This document shows positions 25,623 through 34,931 of a stretch of 64,000 nt of DNA, piece after piece (within the stretch, counting starts at the first letter, position 1; every line of letters starts with the position of its first letter). The notes under the pieces are model-generated. The model did not search any database and was not told the DNA's origin. It saw only the letters and a program-made list of their open reading frames with translations. The translations under genes were made by a program, and so were the position numbers. Source of the DNA: Pseudomonas indica NBRC 103045 (lineage in GTDB: Bacteria; Pseudomonadota; Gammaproteobacteria; Pseudomonadales; Pseudomonadaceae); assembly GCF_002091635.1 (NCBI RefSeq), contig NZ_BDAC01000003.1:186001-250000 (forward strand), written 5' to 3'.

Positions 25623-26165
25623 CTAACGGGGAACATCCTCGAACGGCAAGTACCAGAACAGCGCGATCTCGCGAGTCTGCGGCGACAGGCCGCGATACAG
25701 GAAGCGGTCGATGCCCTCCAGGCGGAAGCCATAGCGCTGGTAGAACAGGCAGGCCGCGACGTTGTTGGACTGGGTTTCCAGGGTGACGCCAGCCAACCCC
25801 TGGCGTCTGGCCCAGGCCACGGCGGCATCCATCAGCACACGCGCCACGCCATGACGGCGCATGGTGCGCTCCACGGCAAGGTCTTCGACCAGGGCGAAGC
25901 CGTTCCAGTGGCAACTGATCGCCAGGTATCCGGCCCACTGCCCCTCGACAACCGCCGCGAGCAATGCCTTGTCCGGCGCATCCAGGTAATCGCGATAGTC
26001 TTCCAGGTCGCTCTCGTAGTCCTTGCTATAGGGTTCCAGCGGAGCCAGGCAGTGACTGACATCCGTGTCGAACGCCGGCAGGAGCTCATGTTCGACCAGA
26101 AAGCCGAAATCGCCCTGCTGCGCCCAGGCGAACAACGATTCGTCGACGGGTCGGAGTTCAACCAT
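25623..26165 (-). CDS. GNAT acetyltransferase, streptothricin acetyltransferase-like
   Basis: A 180-residue GNAT protein. The acetyl-CoA site is VEDLAVERTMRRHGVARVLM (about residues 110-130; RxxGxA motif), followed by LETQSNNVAACLFYQRYGF and GIDRFLYRG. That C-terminal pattern (ETQ..N..A..FY...GF..G.D..LY) is characteristic of Sat/Nat streptothricin acetyltransferases. N-terminal half has the FLVEHELLPAFDTDVSHCLA part specific to this protein. The antibiotic link is by motif only; the acceptor may be different. It has 4 nt to the lipoprotein gene upstream, so the two are probably cotranscribed. Confidence 0.75.
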   Translation of the reverse strand: MVELRPVDESLFAWAQQGDFGFLVEHELLPAFDTDVSHCLAPLEPYSKDYESDLEDYRDYLDAPDKALLAAVVEGQWAGYLAISCHWNGFALVEDLAVERTMRRHGVARVLMDAAVAWARRQGLAGVTLETQSNNVAACLFYQRYGFRLEGIDRFLYRGLSPQTREIALFWYLPFEDVPR

Positions 26166-26169
26166 GGAC

Positions 26170-26595
26170 TCAGCGCTCGACCGGGCGAATATCGAAGCCG
26201 CCGTTGGCCTCGCTGACGATGCGGAAATGTACGTTCTCGCCGTCCTGTAGCTGGAAGGCGCGGTGGATATTCAGGCGAGCCATGGCACAAATGCCTTCGT
26301 CCTGCTTGTCCGGGCCGATCCCGACTAGATGGCCACCGGGGGGCAGGTGGAAACTGGCCGATTCGCCGACATGGATGCGCGCGGCGACCTGCTTGTCCAC
26401 CAGCACGGCGACATAGCAGCCGCCGCCGAGGAACCCGAGGTCACGTTCCACCACCAGTTGGCCGCTGCCCGCGTCGGCCTCCTGAAAGGCCAGCAGGCGG
26501 TCATCCGGGACCGGGGCCACCTTGTCCGGCGCTGCGGGAAAGGACGAGCAGCCGGCCAGCGCCAGCACAGGTAATACCGCGTGGATCAATCGCAT
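26170..26595 (-). CDS. Small lipoprotein of unknown function (DUF2846-like)
   Basis: A 141-residue lipoprotein: signal sequence with lipobox LALAGC (Cys near 16), then a short Pro/Ala linker and a beta-rich domain (GGGCYVAVLVDKQVAARIHV, GESASFHLPPGGHLVGIGP) with two further cysteines. This resembles DUF2846-type lipoproteins. Residue +2 is Ser, so outer-membrane sorting is expected. The acetyltransferase gene follows 4 nt downstream. Function unknown. Confidence 0.75.
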   Translation of the reverse strand: MRLIHAVLPVLALAGCSSFPAAPDKVAPVPDDRLLAFQEADAGSGQLVVERDLGFLGGGCYVAVLVDKQVAARIHVGESASFHLPPGGHLVGIGPDKQDEGICAMARLNIHRAFQLQDGENVHFRIVSEANGGFDIRPVER

Positions 26596-26705
26596 GAAAT
26601 CCCTCCGTGGTCCGATGGCGTCGCCTTGGGCAGGCGCGACGAGGGGGCATTATTGGCAGTCCCGCCGGGATGACTCAAGGGTTCTGTCGGAGCCTCGGCA
26701 TTTCT

Positions 26706-26885
26706 TGTAGGGGCGAATTCATTCGTCCACGCAGCCCCGCCGGGCGAATAAATTCGCCCCTACAGCCGTCATTCCCAAGGGCCTCCGCGTGCTCCATCGC
26801 GAGCAGGGCTCGCTCCTACAGGATTCCCACAGGCTGAGCACCACGTCGGCTCCTGCTTTTGTAGGAGCCAGCTCTGCTGGCGAAG
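26706..26885. repeat. REP-like repeat cluster upstream of the lipoprotein gene
   Basis: Four units: TGTAGGGGCGAATTCATTCG.. (26706-26728) faces CGGGCGAATAAATTCGCCCC.. (26741-26764), and a unit ending GGCTCGCTCCTACA (26797-26820) faces TGTAGGAGCCAGCTCTGCTG (26860-26879, extending to 26885). The two repeat families thus occur as adjacent inverted pairs, as at 13853-13987. With flanks this fills the 313-nt gap to hrpA. Confidence 0.85.
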
Positions 26886-26908
26886 CGTTGCCGAGCCCAC
26901 GCGCCTCA

Positions 26909-29900
26909 TCAGGCCTCCACCACGCTCCACTGCTTGCCCAGGCGCTTGTCGGAAACGGGCATCTTCGTACCGAGCTGCTGGGCGAACAGCGAAACGCGGT
27001 ACTCCTCCAGCATCCAGCGATACAGCGTCAGATTCGGATCGCGCTTGCCTTCCTGGACGTGCTTGGCGGCCCGGGCCTGGTACTGCTCCCAGTAGCCGGC
27101 CAGCTCGCCGGCCCAGACACGGTCGCGCTGCACCTGGGCGCCAACCTTGTCCAGGCGCTGTTCGACGGCCTTCAGATAGCGCGGGTACTCCTTGAGCCAT
27201 TCGCCCGGCGTCTCGCGGACGAAGCCCGGATAGACCAGATTGGCCAGCTGCGCCTTGATGTCATTCAGCGCCACTGCCTGGGCCAGGTCGATACGGCCCT
27301 TGAAGCGTTTCTGCAGGCCGTGCCATAGCTTGAGAATGTCCAGCACCAGCCGGGCCAGGCGCTCGGCGTGCTCGGTCCAGGCGCCGCGCTTTTTCTCCGC
27401 GAGTGCGGCAAGCGCCGCACCGTCGCGCGGCAGCGTGGGCTCGCCATCGAGGATGCAGCTGTCCAGGCTGGCCAGGAGGATGTCCTCCACCAGTGCATCG
27501 ACACGGCCCAGGTCGCGATAGAGCAGGCCCAGCTCGGTCAACCCCGGCAGCTTGCCGCGCAGGTACTTCGCCTGCTCGGCCAACTGTTGCAAGAGCAGGC
27601 GTTGCAAGGCGCGGCGGTGCTGGAACTCGGCTTCGGCCTGGGTCGGGAAACGCCCCTCCTTGACCACCCCACCCTCTTCCACCAGCGCCGGGTAGACCGT
27701 CAGCGACAGGCCGGCGACCTTCTGCTGGGCCTTTTCCGCCACCTGGGCGAACGCCTTGGCCTCCACCGGCTTGGCCTCGGCCTTGCGCTCCGGCAGCGCC
27801 AGCGCCGCCTGGCTGGCTTCGGCGAAGCGCGCGGTCAATTCGGCCAGGTCGCGGCCTTCGCCGAGGAACTTGCCGCGCGCATCCACCACCTCGATGTTCA
27901 TCTTCAGGTGACCGTCCAACTGCGCGGCGGCCTCCGCCCAGGCCTCCTCGGGCACCCGGGCGCCGGTCATGCGCTGCAATTCGCGGCCAAGGGATTCCGG
28001 CAGGCTGCCCTGTCCGAATGCCAGCTTGGCCAGGGCGGCGCCGACGAAATCAGGCACCGGCACGAAGTTCTTACGGATCGCCTTGGGTAGGTTGCGCACC
28101 AGCGCCACGGCCTTGGTTTCCAGCAAGCCGGGGACCAGCCAGTCCAGGCGCTCGCCCGGCAACTGCGGCAGCAGCGGCGCCGGCACCCGCACGGTGACGC
28201 CGTCACGCGGATGCCCGGGCTCGAAGTGGTAGGTCAGCGGCAGCTCCAGCTCACCCAGGCGCAGGCGGTCCGGGTACTGCGCAGCGGTGACCTCGCTGGC
28301 CTCGCGGGCCAGCACGTCCTCTTCGCGCATGATCAGCAGTTGCGGATTCTTCTCGCTCTCGCGCTTGTACCAGCTCTCGAAACTGGCGGCCTGGTAGATG
28401 TCCTGCGGCAGGCGGGCGTCGTAGTAGCCGAACAGGGTTTCCTCGTCGGCCAGGATGTCGCGCCGGCGGGCCTTGGCTTCCAGCTCGTCGAGACGCTCCA
28501 GCAACTGGCGGTTGGCGCTCAGGCAACGGGCGCGGCTGTTGATTTCGCCACGCACCAGCCCCTCGCGGATGAACAGCTCGCGCGCCACCGGCGGATCGAT
28601 GGGGCCGTAGTGCACCGGGCGGCGGCCGACCACGATCAGTCCGTAGAGGCTGACCTGCTCGTAAGCGACGACCTGGCCGCGCTTCTTCTCCCAGTGCGGC
28701 TCCAGGTGGTTCTTCTTGATCAGGTGGCCGGCCAGCGGCTCGATCCAGTCCGGCTCGATGCGCGCCACCATGCGGGCGAACAGCTTGGTGGTCTCCACCA
28801 GCTCGGCGGCCATGATCCACTGCGGACGCTTGCGCGCCAGCACCGTGGAGGGGTGAATCCAGAAGCGCCGCTGGCGCGCACCGTTGTAGTCGCCTTCTTC
28901 GGTCTTCTGGCCGATCTGGCTGAGCAGGCCCGCCAGGATCGCCTTGTGTACCGCGGCGTAGTCGATGTCGCGGCGGGCGGCATCGCCGGACGCCCCGGCA
29001 TTTCCGGGTGATGTTCCGGCGTTCTGTTTGTGCAAGTCGGTTTGCTGGCGAACAGGCTTTCCTTGGCCGCCTGGCTCGCCTTTGCGCGCTCCGGACTGGC
29101 TCTCGGAGAGTTTCAACTCACGGGCGATCAGCACCAATTGGCGGTGGGCATCGCGCCATTCGCGCAAGCGCATGTAATTGAGGAAGTTCTTTCGGCACCA
29201 GTTGCGCAGGGCGTTGGAGCCCAGCGCCTGACGCTGTTCCTCGAAGCCGCGCCAAAGGTTGATCAGCGCGGCGAAGTCGGAATCCGGGTCCTTCCACTGG
29301 GCATGGGCCTGGTCGGCGGCCTGCTGGCGCTCCACCGGACGCTCGCGCGGGTCCTGCACGGACAGTGCGCTGGCAACGATCAGCACTTCTTCCAGGCTGC
29401 CCTGGCGTGAGGCCTCGAGGATCATCCGGCCGAGGCGCGGGTCCACCGGCAGGCGCGCCAACTGGCGGCCGACGGGGGTGAGCTGGCCTTCGCGGCTGAC
29501 CGCCGAGAGCTCCTGCAGGAGGGTGAAGCCGTCCTTGATCGCTTTGCCGTCCGGCGGCTCGATGAAGGGAAAATCCTCGATATTGCCAAGACGCAGATGG
29601 AGCATCTGCAGGATTACCGCGGCGAGGTTGGTCCGCAGGATTTCCGGGTCGGTGAATTCAGGACGGGCGAGGAAATCCTCCTCGCTGTACAGGCGCACGC
29701 AGATGCCGGGTTCGACCCGTCCGCAGCGGCCCTTACGCTGGTTGGCGCTGGCCTGGGATACCGCCTCGATGGGCAGGCGCTGGACCTTGGCACGGTAGCT
29801 GTAGCGGCTGATCCGCGCGGTGCCGCTGTCGATCACGTAGCGGATGCCCGGCACGGTGAGCGAGGTCTCGGCGACGTTGGTGGCGAGGACGATCTTGCGC

Positions 29901-30949
29901 CCCGGCATGGGCTGGAAGATTTTCTGCTGCTCGGCCGGGGTCAGGCGTGCGTACAGCGGCAGCACTTCGGTGTGGCGCAGGTTGGCCTTGCGCAACACCT
30001 CGGCGGCATCGCGAATCTCCCGTTCGCCGGGCAGGAACACCAGCACATCGCCGGGACGCTGGCCGACGCTGCGTTCGTGGGCCTCGATCTCCTCCAGCGC
30101 GCGCAGGATGCCCTGGTCGACGCTGAGGTCGTCGAACAGCGGCTCTCCCTCTTCGTCCAGTTCGGCGGCCAGCGGCCGGTACCAGGTTTCCACCGGGTAG
30201 GTCCGCCCGGACACCTCGACGATGGGCGCATCGCCGAAGTGGCGGGAGAAGCGCTCCAGGTCGATGGTCGCCGAGGTGATGATCAGCTTGAGGTCGGGGC
30301 GGCGCGGCAGCAGGGTCTTCAGGTAGCCGAGCAGGAAGTCGATGTTCAAGCTGCGCTCGTGGGCTTCGTCGACGATGAGGGTGTCGTAGCGTTCGAGGAA
30401 GCGGTCGTGCTGGGTCTCGGCGAGGAGGATGCCGTCGGTCATCAGCTTGATCAGGCTGCGCTCGTTGGACTGGTCCTCGAAACGCACCTGATAGCCCACC
30501 AGCTCACCCAACGGGCTGCCGATCTCCTCCGCCACCCGCGTCGCCACGCTGCGCGCCGCCAGGCGCCGAGGCTGGGTGTGGCCGATCAGGCCGTGCACGC
30601 CGCGGCCGATTTCCAGGCAGATCTTCGGCAACTGGGTGGTCTTGCCGGAGCCCGTCTCACCGGCGATCACCACCACCTGGTGCTTGTCCAGCGCGGCCTT
30701 GATCTCGTCGCGCTTGGCGGCGATCGGCAAGGCGTCGTCGTAGCGCATCGCCGGCACGCTCTGCCGGCGCGCCTCGACCCTGGCCTTGGAGGCCTGAAAG
30801 CGCTCGATCCACTGCGCCAGCTTCGCCTCGTCCGGCGCGCCGCCCTTACGCAGCTCGTGCAACTGCCGGCGCAGACGGTGGCGGTCGGCGATCAGGGTCT
30901 GGTCGAGGTTCTTCAGCAGTTGATCGAAGGAAGGCGTCGGAGCGGTCAT
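26909..30949 (-). CDS. hrpA: ATP-dependent RNA helicase HrpA
   Basis: A 1346-residue DEAH/RHA helicase, normal length for HrpA. Walker A is GETGSGKTT (97-105), Walker B/DEAH is LIVDEAHERSLN (near 192), motif III SAT (TSATIDLERF), motif VI QRKGRCGRVEPG. The helicase core is followed by HA2/OB-fold domains and the long C-terminal DUF3418 region typical of HrpA. It acts on ribosome-associated RNA and resolves stalled ribosomes in enterobacteria; role in Pseudomonas is inferred. ATG at 30949 (MTAPTPSF) preferred over a TTG two codons upstream. Monocistronic, flanked by REP clusters. Confidence 0.95.
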   Translation of the reverse strand: MTAPTPSFDQLLKNLDQTLIADRHRLRRQLHELRKGGAPDEAKLAQWIERFQASKARVEARRQSVPAMRYDDALPIAAKRDEIKAALDKHQVVVIAGETGSGKTTQLPKICLEIGRGVHGLIGHTQPRRLAARSVATRVAEEIGSPLGELVGYQVRFEDQSNERSLIKLMTDGILLAETQHDRFLERYDTLIVDEAHERSLNIDFLLGYLKTLLPRRPDLKLIITSATIDLERFSRHFGDAPIVEVSGRTYPVETWYRPLAAELDEEGEPLFDDLSVDQGILRALEEIEAHERSVGQRPGDVLVFLPGEREIRDAAEVLRKANLRHTEVLPLYARLTPAEQQKIFQPMPGRKIVLATNVAETSLTVPGIRYVIDSGTARISRYSYRAKVQRLPIEAVSQASANQRKGRCGRVEPGICVRLYSEEDFLARPEFTDPEILRTNLAAVILQMLHLRLGNIEDFPFIEPPDGKAIKDGFTLLQELSAVSREGQLTPVGRQLARLPVDPRLGRMILEASRQGSLEEVLIVASALSVQDPRERPVERQQAADQAHAQWKDPDSDFAALINLWRGFEEQRQALGSNALRNWCRKNFLNYMRLREWRDAHRQLVLIARELKLSESQSGARKGEPGGQGKPVRQQTDLHKQNAGTSPGNAGASGDAARRDIDYAAVHKAILAGLLSQIGQKTEEGDYNGARQRRFWIHPSTVLARKRPQWIMAAELVETTKLFARMVARIEPDWIEPLAGHLIKKNHLEPHWEKKRGQVVAYEQVSLYGLIVVGRRPVHYGPIDPPVARELFIREGLVRGEINSRARCLSANRQLLERLDELEAKARRRDILADEETLFGYYDARLPQDIYQAASFESWYKRESEKNPQLLIMREEDVLAREASEVTAAQYPDRLRLGELELPLTYHFEPGHPRDGVTVRVPAPLLPQLPGERLDWLVPGLLETKAVALVRNLPKAIRKNFVPVPDFVGAALAKLAFGQGSLPESLGRELQRMTGARVPEEAWAEAAAQLDGHLKMNIEVVDARGKFLGEGRDLAELTARFAEASQAALALPERKAEAKPVEAKAFAQVAEKAQQKVAGLSLTVYPALVEEGGVVKEGRFPTQAEAEFQHRRALQRLLLQQLAEQAKYLRGKLPGLTELGLLYRDLGRVDALVEDILLASLDSCILDGEPTLPRDGAALAALAEKKRGAWTEHAERLARLVLDILKLWHGLQKRFKGRIDLAQAVALNDIKAQLANLVYPGFVRETPGEWLKEYPRYLKAVEQRLDKVGAQVQRDRVWAGELAGYWEQYQARAAKHVQEGKRDPNLTLYRWMLEEYRVSLFAQQLGTKMPVSDKRLGKQWSVVEA

Positions 30950-31042
30950 CGGCAACGTCGGGACAATTCACATAAAGAGCGGGATTGTCGCAGATTTGCC
31001 CTGCCGAGGGGCATTCGAATGGTGCTCGGCTGGATGCCTCGA

Positions 31043-31195
31043 CGGGCGAATAAATTCGCCCCTAGAACGAACCGGACTGGTGTTTTTTCGTAGGAGCCAG
31101 CTCTGCTGGCGAAGCTTCTGCGCAGTCCATTCGCGAGCAAAGCTCGCTCTACAAGGGCCACGCCGGAGGTCCGCGCAGGGGCGAAGTTATTCGCC
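31043..31195. repeat. REP-like repeat cluster between hrpA and the chemoreceptor gene
   Basis: Units seen: GGGCGAATAAATTCGCCCCTA (31044-31064), GTAGGAGCCAGCTCTGCTGG (31090-31109), a degenerate inverted unit ending AGCTCGCTCTACA (31131-31153), and AGGGGCGAAGTTATTCGCCC (31177-31196). Same two families as elsewhere in the window. Confidence 0.8.
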
Positions 31196-31223
31196 CACAA
31201 CCGCCCGGCGCAACCGGCTTAAA

Positions 31224-32915
31224 TCAGATACGGAACTGCCCCACCAGCCGCTGCAACTGCTCGCCGAGGGCCTTCAATTCCTGGGCGGTCTGCGCGCCCT
31301 GGCTGGCGTCATCGGCCACGCCATCCACGGCAACGGCGATCTGGTGCACGCTGCGATTGATCTCCTCGGCGACGGCGGTCTGCTCTTCCGCCGCGCTGGC
31401 GATCTGCGCGTTCATCGAATTGATGGTGCCGATCAGGGTGGCGATGGCATCCAGCGATTCGCCGGCCTGGTTGGCCTGCAGGCTGGTCTGCTCGCCCATG
31501 TCGCTGGCTCGGCGCATGGCGTCCACCGCCTGGAGGGTGGCGTTCTGCAAGCGGTCGATCATGCCCTGGATTTCGCCGGTGCTCTGCTGGGTGCGGCTGG
31601 CCAGGGCGCGGACCTCGTCGGCGACCACCGCGAACCCACGCCCGGCCTCGCCGGCGCGGGCCGCCTCGATGGCGGCGTTGAGGGCCAGCAGGTTGGTCTG
31701 GTCGGCGATGGAGCGGATCACTTCGAGCACACCGACGATACCCTGCACATCCTGGCGCAGGCCTTCGAGGGAATCGCTGGTGCTGCCCAGGCCGACGACC
31801 AGTTCGCGAATCTGGCCGATGCTCTGGTCCACCACGCGCTTGGCGTCGTGCCCCTGGCGATCGGTTTCGCTGGCGGCTTCGGCGGCGCGCTGGGCGCTCA
31901 TCGCCACTTCATGGGCAGCGGCGGACATCTCGTTGATCGCGGTAGCGGTCTGGTCGGTCTCGTGGCGCTGCCCGGTCATCGCCTGTTCCGAGCGCTCGGC
32001 CTGTGCGGCCACGGCGCTGACCAGGCTGGACAACCGGGTGGTGGTGTCGGCCACCTGGCGAACCAGGGCATGGATCTTTTCGACGAAGCGGTTGAAGGAA
32101 ACCGCCAGTTGGCCCAGCTCATCCCTGCCCATCGCCGGCAGCCGGTGGGTGAGATCGCCCTCGCCCGCCGCCATGTCGTCCAGGTTGGCCTTGAGCAGTT
32201 GCAAGGGACGCAGGATGCCGTTGGTGATCGGCAGCGCCGTCACGGCGATCAACGCCAGCAACGCGAGGGCCGAGCCCATCATGATCAGCAGCAGGTGGTC
32301 GATGCGTTCCTGGAACACTTCACGGGCGCTCTGCACATCACGTTCGACGCCATCCAGGTTGAGCGAGGTACCGATCACCAGGTTCCATTTCGGCAGGTAC
32401 TCGGCATAACCGATCTTCGGCACCAGGGTATCGCTGCCCGGCACGACGAAGCTGTAGGCAACGACATGGCTGCCATCCTTGCCCGCTTTGACCAGCTCGC
32501 GAATGGCATAGACGCCGTTGGGATCGCGGTAATCGCTGAAGTCGTCGCCGATGCGCTCGTTGGTATCCGCCTGGAAGACCCGCCGGTGATTGCCGTCGTA
32601 GCCCCAGAAATAACCGCCGTTGCCGTAGGACAGGCGCTTGAGCAACGCCACGGCTTCGTCCCGCGCCGCCATGTCGTCCTGGGCGGAGGCCTCATGGATC
32701 GGGCGGATCGCATCGAGGGCCAAATCCACGTAATGCTGCAATTCGTTGCGTCGGTCCTGGGTCAGGCTCTGGCGGGTCTGCTCCTCCTGTTGGTCGGCGA
32801 GCTGCTGGAGCACCAGCGTGGCAACCAGGCTGAGGATGATCGCCAGGGCGAAGATCGGCCCGAGCGTCAGCAGGAGAATTTTGGTGCGGAGTCCAAGCGA
32901 CGAAAGCATGTTCAT
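31224..32915 (-). CDS. Methyl-accepting chemotaxis protein with single Cache domain
   Basis: A 563-residue chemoreceptor. Membrane helix 1 spans about residues 13-35, a periplasmic sCache_2 domain follows ([20 protein letters not shown] ... [14 protein letters not shown] ... [14 protein letters not shown]), helix 2 is near 200-220 ([21 protein letters not shown]), then HAMP and the long signalling coiled coil with the hairpin tip [20 protein letters not shown]. It directs swimming by signalling to CheA. Ligand unknown; sCache_2 receptors often sense small organic acids. ATG at 32915 used; ATG at 32909 is a close alternative. Lies between hrpA and fadD1. Confidence 0.93.
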   Translation of the reverse strand: MNMLSSLGLRTKILLLTLGPIFALAIILSLVATLVLQQLADQQEEQTRQSLTQDRRNELQHYVDLALDAIRPIHEASAQDDMAARDEAVALLKRLSYGNGGYFWGYDGNHRRVFQADTNERIGDDFSDYRDPNGVYAIRELVKAGKDGSHVVAYSFVVPGSDTLVPKIGYAEYLPKWNLVIGTSLNLDGVERDVQSAREVFQERIDHLLLIMMGSALALLALIAVTALPITNGILRPLQLLKANLDDMAAGEGDLTHRLPAMGRDELGQLAVSFNRFVEKIHALVRQVADTTTRLSSLVSAVAAQAERSEQAMTGQRHETDQTATAINEMSAAAHEVAMSAQRAAEAASETDRQGHDAKRVVDQSIGQIRELVVGLGSTSDSLEGLRQDVQGIVGVLEVIRSIADQTNLLALNAAIEAARAGEAGRGFAVVADEVRALASRTQQSTGEIQGMIDRLQNATLQAVDAMRRASDMGEQTSLQANQAGESLDAIATLIGTINSMNAQIASAAEEQTAVAEEINRSVHQIAVAVDGVADDASQGAQTAQELKALGEQLQRLVGQFRI

Positions 32916-32970
32916 ACACCTACAACCTGAAAGGTTTTTGAATGATGCCATTTTGCCGCTTTTCGCGCAC

Positions 32971-32996
32971 AAAAAAACCCGCCGAAGCGGGTTTTT
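32971..32996 (-). terminator. Terminator of fadD1 (bidirectional form)
   Basis: AAAACCCGC pairs with GCGGGTTTT around CGAA, with A7 on one side and T5 on the other. It lies 17 nt beyond the fadD1 stop on the minus strand. The chemoreceptor gene, read in the same direction, starts 56 nt later, so it must have its own promoter. Confidence 0.88.
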
Positions 32997-33012
32997 CCGT
33001 CATCCCTAAGTC

Positions 33013-34701
33013 TTATTTCTTGCCGAGTTTCTTCAGCTCTTCGTCACGCAACTCGCGGCGCAGGATCTTGCCGACGTTGGTGGTCGGCAGGCTGTCGCGG
33101 AACTCGACGGACCTCGGCACCTTGTAGCCGGTGACGTTGGCGCGCATGTGATCCATCACCTGCTCCTTGGTCAGGCTTTCACCCGGCTTGACCACCACGA
33201 AGACCTTGATCGCCTCGCCGGACTTCTCGTCCGGCACGCCGATGGCCGCGCACTGCAGCACGCCCGGCAGGGTCGCCAGCACGTCTTCCAGCTCGTTCGG
33301 GTACACGTTGAAGCCGGAGACCAGGATCATGTCCTTCTTGCGGTCGACGATGCGCATGTAGCCATCGTCCTGGATCACCGCGATGTCGCCGGTCTTCAGC
33401 CAGCCGTCAGCGGTGAGAATGTCGTCGGTGGCCTCCTGGCGCTGCCAGTAGCCCTTCATCACCTGCGGGCCTTTGACGCACAGCTCGCCGATGGCGCCCA
33501 TGGGCAGGTCGTTGCCTTCGTCGTCGATCACCTTGCATTGGGTCGACGGCAGCGGAATGCCGATGGTGCCGACCTGGATGTTCTGGAACGGGTTCACCGA
33601 CACCACCGGGCTGGTCTCGGTCATGCCGTAGCCTTCGCAGATCGGGCAGCCGGTGACTTCCTTCCAGCGCTCGGCCGTGGCCAGTTGCAATGCCATGCCG
33701 CCGGACAGGGTGAGCTTGAGCTGGGAGAAATCGAGGCGGCGGAAATCCTCGTTGCTGCACAGGGCGACGAACAGGGTGTTGAGGCCGACGAAACCGGTGA
33801 AGCGGTACTTTTCCAAGTCCCGGATCATGCCCGGCAGGTCGCGCGGGTTGGTGATCAGGACGTTGTGGCAGCCGTTCAGCATCATCGCCATGCAATGGAA
33901 GGTGAAAGCGTAGATATGGTACAGCGGCAGCGGTGCGACGACCGTCTCGCGGCCCTCGTCCAGGTTGGCGCCCATCAGCTCCTTGCACTGCAGCATGTTG
34001 GCGATCAGGTTGCGGTGGGTCAGCATCGCGCCCTTGGCCACGCCAGTGGTGCCGCCGGTGTACTGCAGCACGGCGACGTCGCCGCTGGCCGGGTTGGCAT
34101 CCTGCGGCGCCTTGCCGCGGCCCTTGGCCAGGGCCTCGGTGAACTTCACCGCCTGCGGCAGGTTGTAGGCCGGCACCATCTTCTTCACGTACTTGACCAC
34201 GCTGTTGACCAGCAGGCGCTTGAGCGGCGGCAGCATGTCGCCGACTTCGGTGACGACGACGTGGCGCACGCCGGTCTTCGGCAGGACTTCCTCGGCCAGG
34301 TGGGCCATGTTGGCCAGGCAGATCAGCGCCTTGGCGCCGGAATCGTTGAACTGGTGCTCCATCTCCCGCGCGGTATACAGCGGGTTGGTGTTGACCACGA
34401 TGAAGCCAGCGCGCATCGCACCGAACACCACGACGGGGTACTGGAGAACGTTCGGCAACTGCACGGCGATGCGGTCGCCCGGTTGCAGGTCGGTGTGCTG
34501 TTGCAGGTAGGCGGCGAAGGCGCCGGAGAGTTCGTAGAGTTCGCCGTAGGTCAGGGTCTTGCCCAGGTTGCTGAAGGCAGGCTTGTCGGCAAAGCGTTGG
34601 CAGGACTGTTTCAGCACCGCCTGGATGTTCGGATACTGGTCGGGATCGATCTCGGCAGCGACCCCGACAGGGTACTTGTCCTTCCAGAAATTTTCGGTCA
34701 T
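33013..34701 (-). CDS. fadD1: Long-chain fatty acid-CoA ligase FadD1
   Basis: A 562-residue AMP-forming acyl-CoA synthetase that activates long-chain fatty acids at the inner membrane, using ATP and CoA. Motifs: P-loop YTGGTTGVAKGAMLTH (about 212), LPLYHIYAFT, GYGMTETSP, DGWLKTGDIA, and C-terminal catalytic Lys in TNVGKILRRELRD. The start at 34701 (MTENFWKDKYPVG) gives the same length as the paralogue next door; longer upstream frame is non-homologous. Tandem with fadD2 upstream, each with its own terminator, consistent with separate promoters. Confidence 0.95.
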   Translation of the reverse strand: MTENFWKDKYPVGVAAEIDPDQYPNIQAVLKQSCQRFADKPAFSNLGKTLTYGELYELSGAFAAYLQQHTDLQPGDRIAVQLPNVLQYPVVVFGAMRAGFIVVNTNPLYTAREMEHQFNDSGAKALICLANMAHLAEEVLPKTGVRHVVVTEVGDMLPPLKRLLVNSVVKYVKKMVPAYNLPQAVKFTEALAKGRGKAPQDANPASGDVAVLQYTGGTTGVAKGAMLTHRNLIANMLQCKELMGANLDEGRETVVAPLPLYHIYAFTFHCMAMMLNGCHNVLITNPRDLPGMIRDLEKYRFTGFVGLNTLFVALCSNEDFRRLDFSQLKLTLSGGMALQLATAERWKEVTGCPICEGYGMTETSPVVSVNPFQNIQVGTIGIPLPSTQCKVIDDEGNDLPMGAIGELCVKGPQVMKGYWQRQEATDDILTADGWLKTGDIAVIQDDGYMRIVDRKKDMILVSGFNVYPNELEDVLATLPGVLQCAAIGVPDEKSGEAIKVFVVVKPGESLTKEQVMDHMRANVTGYKVPRSVEFRDSLPTTNVGKILRRELRDEELKKLGKK

Positions 34702-34851
34702 GGAAGCCCACTCCTGAGCACAGCTGGTATCACCGCGCGCGGCGGTTGTTGTTGTGTTTGCGGTCTTTTCTGTCGCAGACCGGCAAAAAAGCGCGCCGAG
34801 AGTAGCAGCTTTGCCAGGGTGGAACCAGAGCCAAGCACAGCCTTGCCAGTT

Positions 34852-34883
34852 AAAAAATGACCGAATCAATTGATTCGGTCATT
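34852..34883 (-). terminator. Terminator of fadD2, built on a perfect palindrome
   Basis: AATGACCGAATC pairs with GATTCGGTCATT around AATT; the whole 28 nt is a perfect palindrome, followed on the minus strand by TTTT. It is about 50 nt after the fadD2 stop and upstream of fadD1. Such a stable palindrome could also serve as an operator in DNA form. Confidence 0.85.
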
Positions 34884-34931
34884 CATCATCGCCGCCGTCA
34901 ATTCTTGACGGAATGGCTCAAGACCGCGGGC

